In this document: positions 23,001 to 35,000 of the stretch, piece after piece
Layout: every line of letters begins with the position of its first letter
Position numbering within the stretch: the stretch's first letter is position 1
Assembly: GCA_014526335.1 (NCBI GenBank)
Contig: JACTAT010000033.1
Location: 239,410 to 303,409, forward strand
Source: Chrysaora quinquecirrha
Taxonomy: Eukaryota > Cnidaria > Scyphozoa > Semaeostomeae > Pelagiidae
DNA: 64,000 nucleotides
Direction of reading: 5' to 3'
Notes under the pieces: generated by a model
The model's input: the letters and a program-made list of their open reading frames with translations, nothing else
The model's database searches: none
What the model was told of the DNA's origin: nothing
Program-made: the position numbers and the translations under genes

Positions 23001-26000
23001 ATAAACTGGGGCGATCACAGCAGCGATGAAGGTCCTTTGAAGATGAAGGTATTCCATTTCCGTAACGTACTCGTTGAAATAAAATAACCGGGAATTTTTT
23101 TAAATTCGCAAGGTCCAGAATCATACGGCTCTCTTATTGTATGGTGTTCGGACCGGCAACGGTGCAGTCTGATTGGTTCTTCACTGGTCTGTACAAGCCG
23201 TATTGACCGGTGCTGATATAACCACGTGATATAGCCACATAATTTCTCATTGATGAAGTGAGAGAGATTGAGATCGGAAAATGAAATACTGACAAAATAT
23301 GCTTCGGTCCGAATATTTTCCAGCATTGACCTCGCAATCGTTCAATAACCGCATAATATTAACTTGTTTACCCACTTGACTAAGCACTATCGGCAATATT
23401 TAAGAGGAACTTAGATTGAAGAATAATGTAGCAATAAAAGATGCAGTAAATACCTGTTGGATTTTCAGGCTGACTGGGGTCCTCTGCAAAGTAACGGATA
23501 TTCAATATTCATCTTAAACCTATAATTCATGCTGCCAGTATTGTCAAGCTTAAACAGTGTGGAAGGGTAACGTTTACAAGCAGTTGGAAGACAATTGATG
23601 CAAGAGGCAGGATCATATGGGATTTGGCAAGAAGGTGGCTTGTTTTGTCCCATACCAAGTTAAAATGCAGCTTGCCAAGTATTATGACATTGCCACTCCA
23701 TGCCGCTGAAACTTTAGGCCCATTTTTAGCGTTGCACGTTGCCTCAGCGCCACTAGGATTATATGGTTTTACTGTAAAAGGGGTGGCACGCTAGCGTATC
23801 TATACACATTACTGACATTGATATGCACTACTGTGGTGGTATTTTTTGCCTACTGTGTTTTTCGCATAGTGTGATGGATAATCCCTGCTTTGTTGTGTTA
23901 TTATGCTTGATGTGGTGGTATTTTTGTGCACTGTGGTAGATTTTGTGATTTTTTATTGCTTGATTTATAGATTTTTGTAATGATTTCGTATCCTCAATAG
24001 TTTGTATCCACCACAGTACGCAAAAAGATACCACCACCGTAGGCAAAAATACGACCACAGTAATACCTGTTGAAGGTGCTGTGGCGTCGTGGTGAATTCC
24101 AGCTGACTTGTGGTGTCAGAAGCTCAGTATGGTCAGGGTTCGAGCCCAGCTACGGTAGCGTCACGGCCAGGGTCGAGGTCTCAATTAGTTAACCTACTAC
24201 TGAGATCCTAGCGACTGGCGCTAAAACACCATTTCACCTTCACCACAGTAGTGCGGATAGATTCCCTAGCTTGGGTAGCTAGTCGTCTGTATAAAACCAT
24301 TAATTTGTCTTTTAAGTGAGCAAAATGTAATTAGATACGATACAAATTCGACCTATGAACTAGGCCTTGTCCCTTGTTAGTCCACTGTGTTATTTCTGCA
24401 CATGATGAACAGGTGTAGTTTGACGCGTGTTGCGATACCGGCATAGTGAAAACTTGTCATGACAGCACAATATTTCATACGCTGAAATCAACAACCACAT
24501 GGGATTTTCCTGTGGTCCCCGTTCTCCCCGTCGCTTATATGAACATTTTGGTATCACGCGTCGCTTTCGACGATATGGAAACCAGTCTTAAAGTTTGGCA
24601 TTTTTCAACTTTTTGCTTGCGTCCTCGAAAATCGGTAGGGTCAAGGCTCATAAAGGAAACAACATACATGTACACCTACACCCAACCTCGTCCCCAGGCG
24701 CCAAATCGAATTTCCTCGAATCTCAACCGTCAAGTCGATTTCGGCCCTGGTACCCGCAACAACATCTGTCAAAATACTGGTAAATTTGGCCTAGGCATAG
24801 TAAGAGATGTCAGACAATATGTAAGATTCCGAAAGCAGATGTTCTTAGAAAGGAAATGCAAAGAATTTCATTGACAACTGCCAGGCAAGATACAATATCT
24901 CATGTAGCATCACTTTTTGGTTTCTATAGACGTTTTTTACATAGTTTTCGACCTATTTTGTTGTGAAATTTGGAGAAACTGTGACGTCACTTAAAATTTC
25001 TATTGTTTGAACAGCCAATCAAATTGCGAATAGTTTCGGAGTTTCACGTAGAGGCCTATTCACCCTGGTGACGAGGTTGCACCTACACCTATATAGAATA
25101 CACCTATATACAAAGATTGGTAAGAATTTTCAAAATTTACCAATGCCATATAATTCTATTCTCATGCATATATGCTGATGCCAGCCTTTTGGGTTTAGCT
25201 TGATACCAAACGCACGAATTGAAACTGGAAGCTTTTGTCTTGCGACCGTATTCTGTGAATTAGCCCCCGTGAATGTCTGAAAAACAAAATTAATGTTCAT
25301 AGTACTTGCTACGTGCCCCCTACAACAGCTTTTTGATTACGTTTACGAAAATTCTAGCTACCCTTCACACGCTTCGGGCAAATGCTGAGAACTCTCCATA
25401 CCCAGGGGGGGGTACTCATTAACTTTCAATACGGGGGGGTCCATGCCAATATTTGGGGTCCGAAATCTTAAGCTTATTCAATATTTGGGGTTTGTGAATT
25501 ATAACATGGACAAAAATTCACTATTTGGGGTCCACAAATCTGACGGAAGAATCTTGCGATTTGGTGTGATTCATTACAATGATTCATGCAACTGCCAAGA
25601 GCTTATGAATTGTAAATTGTCATGAAACTGATGGCTAAACCCGAGAAAACATTTTAGGTGTCCAAAAATGGATATCAATATTTGGGGTCTCCAAAACATT
25701 AAACTCAATATTTGGGGGTCTGCAAGGAAAAAGTGGCATGGACCCCCCCGTATTGAAAGTTAATGAGTACCCCCTGGGTCTCCATAATGTTTTGGATCGT
25801 GTAAGCCAATGCTACTGTGTACTTATATATCTATCTACCGTATCTACAGTCTCCACGAAATTTGGGAACACGTGCGTCCATGCTATTGTGTGCCTATAAT
25901 CTTTCTGCTGTGTCCACAGTCTACACAACATTTTGGATCATGTATGTCTGCACTACTATGTTAAATTGTATCTCTCCACCGTCTCCACAGTCTCAACAAT

Positions 26001-29000
26001 ATTTCGGATCATGTACGTCCATGCCAGCGTGTACCAAAATATCTTTCTACTGTGTCAACGGTTTACCCAACATTTCGGACCATTTAAAACTGTACTACCA
26101 TGTGCCTTTATATCTCTTCTGTCTCCGCAGTTTTCCAACATCTCGGTTCGTTTATGACTTAACCACAATACAAATATATCGTTGCTCTACCCAACCTCGT
26201 CCCGAGGCCCCCAAATCGAATTTCCTCGAATCTCAACCGTCAAATTGATTTTGGCCCTGGTTCCGGCCACAAAATCTGCCAAAATACTGGCAATTTTGAC
26301 CTAGGCATAAAAACAAGATGTAGATTCCGAAAGCAGATCTTCTTAGAAAGGAAATGCAAAGAATTTCATTGATAACTGTCAGACAAGATACAATATCTCA
26401 TGTAGCACCATTTTTTGGTTTTTAAAGATGTTTTTACATAGTTTTCGGCCTATTTTGGTGTGAAATTTTGAAGAAACTGTGACGTCACTTAAAATTTATA
26501 TTGTTTGAACAGCCAATCAAATTGCGAATAGACAAGGCCGATACCAGGGTCGAGTATGGACAGCGGAGTTTCACGTAGAGGCCTATTCACCCTGGGGACG
26601 AGGTTGTGCTCTACCTTCTTCACAGTCTCTACAATATTTCTGGTTACGTTTGCCTGTACTACCATGCATGCACCTTAAGATAGCTCCATCGTTCCCACAG
26701 TTTCGAAAATGTTTTCTGCTCATGTATGCCTAAATTACGTTTTAATGATATACCTCTTCGTCGTCTCTAAAGTCTTCACAACATTTGGGGCCATATTTGC
26801 TTGTACTATCATGTATGCACGGCGCATGACTTTAGATTTATCTAATAAATATCAATAATACTTTCAACCGTATCTGCAGAAACTATAATTTATTATATGA
26901 AGCAGAGTTAGAAGAATTATGAGCTTTGGGGATGAATGTTATCTTTAGCTAGTAGTATACAAATGTGTGGAGGAATATTCATTCTCTGATGTATCGAGGT
27001 GCAGTCCATGAACGCACTCTTAGACACCTTGCATCTCTTGAATTAAGAGAAGGTAGCCGCTTTTGAGGAAATAGTGGGAACTGTACGGTTTTTGAAAATT
27101 TTCTGGATAAATGTTTCAAACGTATTTAAGAGTAAGTAATTAAGTAAGTATTTATTCGCCACAAAATTAAAAATCTAAATACATGAACAATGGAATAGGT
27201 TAAATAAAAGAAAAGCCGAAAATTAAAATAAGGCGATGTAAGACAGCATAAATTAAAATATAATGAGGATGTTGAAAACGTGGCAGGGATGGCATAATAC
27301 AGGCCCAAAATGTGAAATTAGGAAATTGTTTTTGGTTGTACTTACCTTAATGGTGCCACTAATTTTATATGGTTGCCATGCATAGCTGTCTTGAGTGTAA
27401 TGTAATTGATATGATGTCACCCATAAGCTTGCTGAATGGTGTCCTTGTATAGCAACGTCTGTGATTATTTTCCTTGTAGGGAAGTCAACCTTAAAATGAA
27501 TAATAAACAAAAATCAAAATGAACATGTTTGCTTTGTAAACGTTTTCTTGACATTGTTTTCAGCGATTCAGCCGAAAGTCCAAAGGTTTTTTAATGGACT
27601 GAACAAGCTACTTTCGATGTTAGCACCTGAAATCTTATTATTTACTCCATCTTTTGTGCAAAGACAGTTTATACTAAATTCAAAAGAAACGGACAACGCG
27701 TTGGGGAAAGCGTTCCCTCTGAAGAGGACTAGATTCCAAGATGTCTTGGTTTTCACAAAACAACAAAACCATTTTCTGCACTTGTCAATTAGATTCAATT
27801 TTTTTTCTTTTGATTAAGTCGTGATTGCAAATCTTAACACTTTGAGATAAAGGAATACAGTCGAACCTTTAATAGTGTAAGAGGCGCTTCAGTACTAATA
27901 ATAAAGGTTTGCCTGGCAGAACGAAGTACAAAGAAAAACTCCTCATTACATTTTCTCTACAGTATCTCATCAATCGGTTACATTTACAGAGATAAATCAA
28001 GTCTACTTTACATTGCATTACATTCGTATTTATATCCTATGTACACGTGATTACTAATTACATACTGTGCACGTGATGTTTATGTTACAATCCTGTTACA
28101 AAAGTGGTCACTAGTCTTCAGTCACGCTTTCCAATAGTATTGTTGAACCTCTGACTGGCGGCCACCTTTCAATAACTGCCACTTGACCTTGGATCTATAT
28201 GTGAGCGCTATTCGGAGGTTCGACTGTATAGCTAAGATTTATTTGGAAACAATCAGTTTAACTTACCCTTACTTTATAGTCGTCGTTTGTACCCCCAACC
28301 TTAACCCATATCGGATAGGGCAAGCGTTCATATTATACTGGATAGCTATCGTTACGTCTTGACTTTCGTATCGGATAGACCCATTTACACTATACCAGAT
28401 AGCCGAGACAATAGAAAATTTCAATACTTAATCCCCTCTCACAAAAGAATGGTAATTACATCCGGAGCGGAGTGATATCACCTACTAAACGGAGTGAAAA
28501 TGGCTCCAATTTTCGGAGCGTTTCTTATCAGATAGCTCTGGCATAGTGTAAACACAGACCCTATCCGATACGAAAATCAAGACGCTCCAAAAGCTATCCG
28601 GTATAGTGTAAACGGGGCAAAGACTTATTACCACCCACATCGTGGCTCATCCGACTGAGTGAGATGTTATGACATGTTTTTTATGGTCATGCGGCACGTG
28701 TCTAACTACAGTAAAATCAAACAAAGTGCCACCCGCCTGCGATAGTGACCTTGGGCTGTCATTAACCCATCATTAGACGCCGGAAATAAGGCAGTCAGTG
28801 ATATTGCACGTGCGATATATTGTGAAAAATAGCAAAAATGCATGAATATTTTATGCATACCATACCTGTTTGTTTTGGTGGTTGCAAGTAGTCATCTGTA
28901 AAATTCAATTCAATTATAAATTTTACTGTCAAATCATTATTCACGTATTGACGCAATGCGAGATTTAAGCGGAAAGCGCAAAAAATTGGAATCCATGTTT

Positions 29001-32000
29001 GCAAACAGACAAAGAAATATAGAAATTAACATTATTGTTAAATGAACCGAAAGAGTCATCAGGGAACAGTCAATGAGATTGAGATTTAAAGTGGACTATG
29101 GCTTAACTTGTACAGAAACATTTGGACACGGTGTTTGCAGACAGATAACCAAGAAATAAAACTAGTTGATTGCCAAACAAGCCGAAATATTCGCCAGAAA
29201 AAGTCACTGAAATTTCAGCGTTGGCTCTCTGCTTTTCCATGGTGCACGAGTAAAAAAAATCGCAGCAATTATGTTTGCTTGGAGACAGAAGAAATAAAGA
29301 TATTATCAAAAACAACAGTTTAATTCTAATTAACGCTATTACATCTGTAAAATGAATTGTCTTAAGTGTTCGGTAAAGGAGCCTGTAAAGCCATGGCCAA
29401 ACGATCAAACATTGTTGGTTCAGCATTGCAAAGCTACTTTGCAACAAATGTTGACCATTTCGTTTGGCCACGTCCTAGCGCATGGTTGTCCAACAGCGAT
29501 GTTATTTCTAATGCACAAGCACAAACGCCTTGTTGCTAAGAAATGTTGCTCGATGGTGAAATGTTGCAAGTTGTTTCAGTTTTTCAAAAACAAATGTTTG
29601 ACAAGCAATGTTAGAAAGGCGGCCTAACGATCAAACGTTGCCCGACAAGCAAAAGTAAGCAAAAGTTTAAAAGCATGGTTTGCTTGGCGCAGGCAAAGAA
29701 TGTTGGATGAGCAATGTTTTGGACGTAGCCAAACGGTCAAACATATTGCTTGAATAGCAAATCTCAAATGTTGGATCAGCGATGTTTGATTGTTTGGCCA
29801 GAGCCTAACAAATGAGATGACCTGAAAATCGCAGGAAATATTGAATTTGCTATGGAACTAGCATAGTATAGTAGCTGTATGAAACCTGCTGTCTCCTGTG
29901 TTTTCTTCCTAATATCATTCCGGTCACTTTGGCAAAATAGGGCGATGGTTAAAGCGTAGATTCTTTGATAGCTGATGTTGATGGTGCATGTTACCAGCTA
30001 GATATGCATAAAAATATCTGAGGCACAGTATGTTTAAAATATCTTATTGGAATCAAGACATACAGTAGTAACGTGATGATGTACATACCGATTCCATATA
30101 TTTCGATTCTCATACATATGTGAGTGAACCATGAGCGTGGATTTATCTTGACAGAAAATGCACGAATGTAGTACAGTAGGCTTTGCTTTACTGCTATATT
30201 GCTCGTTGAAGACCCATTGAAGGTCTACAAATAAAGAGATCTCGTCAAAGATTTCATATTTTTAATTCAATTTTTTGTGTAGATACAGAACTTGTGTTGT
30301 TTAAACGTACGAACTTGAAAAAATCGATGGAAAATAACATCTCTCTATTAAACCAATATCTTCCCATTGATCCCATTGGGAGCACTGTGGTTGCCAGAGT
30401 TGCCGGTTCCATGACTTAGCTTTATCTTATGTGATTTTACATGAAATAACACATGCGTATTGAATTCATCACATGTTTTGAAGTCTTGGAAGGCCTGGAG
30501 AAGATTTACACATTTTTGGTTGGCCTAATGTCATTTTCCGCTCACAACAAATTTTAGGCCCGACTGGAAAGTTGCAAAATTGTTTTTCTCTGCTGGTAGA
30601 TGTCAAGGCTAAAGAAAGTAAGTACTTTTCTAGGAGCTTTTTCCATGAACTTTCATTGGGAAATAATAAAATTATGATACCATTAAGGTGGCTTTTAGAA
30701 TGAAATGTCTGAAGGGGAGAAAAATTATTAAAAATCACGTAGGCCCCCACCCCATTTTTTTTTCCTTTTTTGTGATAAATATGCTTGTGCGCACATATCT
30801 TGTGGTTTGGGCGATATGATCTCGAGTATTTTATAGCCTCACGCTAACGAATCTATAATCGCTACTGTGGTGGATAATCACTACTGTGGTGGTACATTTT
30901 GCGTACTGTGGTGGTAGTTTCTGCGTACTGTGGTGGATAATCACTACTTGTGGTGGGTTACTATGCTTGCGGTGGTGGCAGTTCTGGCGTACTGTGGTGG
31001 ATAATCACTACTTGTGGTGGTTTACTATGCTTGCGGTGGTGGCAGTTTTGGTGTACTGTGGTGGATTTTGTGGTTTTTTCTTGCTTGATCTATAGAGTTT
31101 TGCTATGATTTCGTATTCACCACATAAAGCATTATAACCCACCACAAGTAGTGATTATCCACCACATTACGCAAAAACTACCACCACAGTACGCAAATAG
31201 TACCACCACAGTAGTGATTATCCACCACAGTAGTGATTATAGATTCGCTAGCGTGAGCCTGGGAAGAAATGGGAAAGGTAACTCACTCTAATCGTGCCAT
31301 CTTCTTCATACGTTTGCCAATTAGTCCGATCTTCCGTGTACAAAAGCTGATAGGTTGTTACCCAGCTGCCACCCAATTCGTGTCCCTGTACGGCAATGTC
31401 AGTTATTATCTTTCTCAAAACAAAGTCAACCTGCAAATAGACAGTAACCATTTGGTGTTATGAATGAATAGAACCCCATTCATAATAGTTTCTTTTCGAG
31501 TAAAGTCCTATTATAGTAACATTAACAACGATATGGCAACGCAGCTTCTCGTACCCTCTTCTTCATTTAAACAGAAGATCGAAGGCTTCTGGAGATGCCT
31601 ATAGAGAATATATAAGAAGGCTTAATGAAAAGTTACAGGGTGTTCCAAAAAAGGAACCCGGTAAAGAAACCTTCATACCAAAATCAAAATTTAATTTTTG
31701 AGCATGAAATTTGGTACGCATATTTTTGAAGGAATGAGAATTATGCTGACATCAATTTATAATGCTTTACTTCATGAATAACACTAGGAAGAAGCAAAAC
31801 TTTTGACACAGTGTTTTTTTAGTCAACACAAAGAACAGTCAAATGTGTGTACTTCAAAAAAGCACAACTTGCCATAAACAATTTTGTAAACAATTTGTCT
31901 GTCTAAATCAATCATTTTTCAAACCCTTGGCCTGAACTAACCAATGGTTGTATCAATAAACCCTTGCTGTAACTTATCCCAGCAACAGAAAATCCTCAAT

Positions 32001-35000
32001 TGCATGAAATGTGCATAAAGTTTGTGCACATGCTTTATTTATCAATGAAATTCATTACAGCATATTTTTGGGAAAATGAAATATGAAAACTTATCCTTTT
32101 ACTCGCAAGAGTGTATGTACACAGTAAGTATTATGACAAAATTTTATTGGCCTTGAAGCTACGGTTCGCAAATAAAAGCAATTTCTAAAGCGGGTTCCTT
32201 TTTTGTGGTACACACCATCTTCCGGGAAAGTTCAGTCTTCCTCTGTATGCTTGGTGGTCACCGTGGTGTTCAGTAGAGGCCGACATCTGGTAGTCGAGAA
32301 CACTTCTATCTTCTAAGCCTAGCGCTACTCCCTCAATAACTGCTCAAGAAAGTTAATTATGATTTAAGAAATATTACTAAATTTAATATTTAAGGTAACA
32401 CTAATCTGCCCATTCCAGGCCCCGTTTACACGAGCAAAAGTGGATCGGATCCGAAGTGGATCCGATCTACTTTTGGTACGGATAGGCCTTGCGTTTACAC
32501 ACAATTCGTAGATCCGATCCACTTTTGGACCGCGAACCGACCTACTTTTGGATCGCTTTGAAAAGCGTTCCAGTTTAGATCCGATGTACTTGTGAATCGT
32601 GTAAACAGGTGGATCCGATCCAAAGCTGGGTCTCTTTGAAAATATTATTATAAATTACAATAGAAATATTCAGTAACCACGCATGCGTCAATTGCTAGAC
32701 CCAAAAGTGGATCGGATCCGTGCCTCGTGTAAACAATAGGCATTTTCGTACCAAACTAGAACTTCTGGTTCTGACACACTTAAGATCCGATCCACCTTTT
32801 CTCGTGTAAACGTAGCCTTAAATAACGGTAAATAGGTCCTATTCAAACGAGTTATAGTGGTGAGGTTATTTCTGACTTTCAGATGCTAAACCACTGTAAA
32901 GAATATGCAAGCATTCACTCGCTGGCTCAGCAATATTTAAAAATGATCTAAGTAGTTTTGTATATTTTATATGTATAAACGGTAAAATAAGGGTAAAATC
33001 TAAGATGCTATGAAAACGACTTTCTTTTATATTATTTCCATCAAAGCCAGTATTTTTCATGTCAGGTGCCATAAATCTTATATATTCAGCGCTTGTTTGA
33101 GATATGACCTATAGTATGGCGTATGACTAGCTTGTATTTATATAGACTAGCTTTTTGAAAACGCCCGCGACGCGATAAGCAAATAAGCCTTGGAAGGCAA
33201 TCTGCCTTTTTTATCCTCTGCAGCCTACGTCTACCTTTAGGGAATTCTACTATAGGTTTAAATAGTTAACAAATCATACTGCAGCTGCCGCTGCAGACAT
33301 GACCTGAGACACTTAGCCTATTTTTTCTTCTTGATACTTTTCAGTTATTACATTTGACGTACCACAATTGAAGAAAATCAGACATTTCATAAGCGTGAAT
33401 ATTCAAGGACTCAGTGAGTCATTCAGTTTCTCTTTTGCATTGTGCGTTACGATTATTGAAATTTCTATTTGCAAAATGGCTTGCCAATTGCAAAGCTTAT
33501 ACAGTCGTGTCTGCAAGACAAAGGCCGACCCCGCGGTTGACAGTTGGTGCCAGAATTCTTATTACGACAGTGGGCTTTCAGCTTCTCTAAAATTGAGAAT
33601 AAAACATGCAGCACATGCCTTTTTTGTGTTTAGCTTAATTGCGATGTTTGGTCCCCATTACCCTATCCTGACGCAGGGGCTACAGTAGATAAAAGCTTTT
33701 GCTATAAAAGGCGGAGTGGCAGGGATGCTAGGTTGTGATTGCAACCCGGGCCTTGTTATTATAGGGTCTTTAACAAACTGTTTCTGTTGTTTCTTGAGCA
33801 AATCTCTTCGATTTCTTGGGATTTCGAAGAGATTTGGATTGGTTTCACTCAGCCTGAAAGCAGTTGGAAATAACAGAAACTGTTTCTCAATGCTGATAGT
33901 TGGAAAGAAGTAAAAGTAAAAAGATAATCAGTACTGTATATGTGCACAAAAATATGGAAGCAAGAAAATGTAGAAATGCGAAAATATGTATAAAGGCAGA
34001 CGATTTTGCCAGCGAAATATCGCAGATAAGAAAAGAAGTATTTTACATGAACAGTAGCCCTTGCCTCGAATTGATTTTTACAGAGGAGCTCGCTAGAAGC
34101 AACTGACAAGAAAAATCGCTATAGTAAAAACAGGCCCCTTTTACTGGAAATAGCAACCCTTGAGATTCGCTGCCAGTCCGCCTCTGCTATTGCTGCAGAG
34201 AAGATACAAAACGTATGAAAGCTTACCAATCTTTTTCAAACAATCAATGCCAATTTTGACAGCAGTACATCGATGACAAGTATATCCAGGGCAGTTGCAC
34301 GTATCAGTACAAACATGACCAACTGAGCACGGCTTAAACCTCTTGCAATAAGGACCAAGCTAAACATTATGTTGATAATTAAAATGATTACACGCATGAG
34401 TAAGTCTTTCAATGTTTATTTAAATCAAATGAAAATCAACCCCCCCCCTGCATGTTTACTGGTATTTAGTAGATCATTAGTTATATGAGTGCAGAGCGCT
34501 GAGCAATGATATGTGGTTATGGGTGAACACAAAGGAGCCGATTACATGGTGCGGGCTGGCCCGGTTATCCAAGATGAACGTTTTTGAGTGGGATTTCGGT
34601 GTCAATAGCACTTTCTGTGCTTTGTGAAGATTCGATCACATGAAGAGCGGGCTGGTCTGGTCTTAGCATATATAGTAGGGAACGAGATTTTTGTATAATT
34701 TTGGGTATACATTGTCAGGAATTTGGTACAAATATGTGTAGGCATTTTTGTTTCTTCCATTTCCGCAACTAAGTCCAAACCCCACTCCCGGGGGGGGGTG
34801 GCTGTCCGCAGAGCACTAGAATAGTCTGCTGATATTGGAAAATCGCCTGTCTTGATTCGTACAGTTAAAGAAAACTGTTAAAGCCGGGGTATGACAGCTC
34901 CATATTAACTAGAATATTTGACGAAACTATAGTTTTAATAGATTCTCTGTGCGTGAAAACAAAGAATTAATCGTGCCATGCGGTTTTGTTCAAAATATCG

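Larger units (their letters stand above)
25141..27489 (-). pseudogene. Headless F5/8C module 2 (exons b and c without exon a)
   Basis: Exon b (27346-27489, VDFPTRKIITDVAIQGH) and exon c (25141-25276, SIRAFGIKLNPKGWHQ) have intact splice sites and the same lengths as in module 1. The first exon expected between 28865 and 27490 (phase 1 to 0, about 164 nt, with the LGMxSG block) could not be found on the minus strand. Joining the linker exon (phase 1) directly to exon b (phase 0) would break the frame. The module is therefore either skipped or its first exon has diverged beyond recognition. Confidence 0.6.

Noticed and set aside
23465..23653. Cys-rich open frame that looked like a small extracellular module
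   Set aside because: A clean acceptor at 23484 (TTTGCAG) and the 30-nt linker exon it defines, identical in length and phase to 28866-28895, show that the upstream part is intron.
24075..24243. Possible tRNA gene because of a perfect B box
   Set aside because: No cloverleaf can be drawn and the same extended body occurs at 48950-49090, so it is a SINE.
33368..33688. Plus-strand open frame of 106 codons in the discoidin gene intron
   Set aside because: No domain and no splice signals; on the opposite strand to the host gene and without supporting context.
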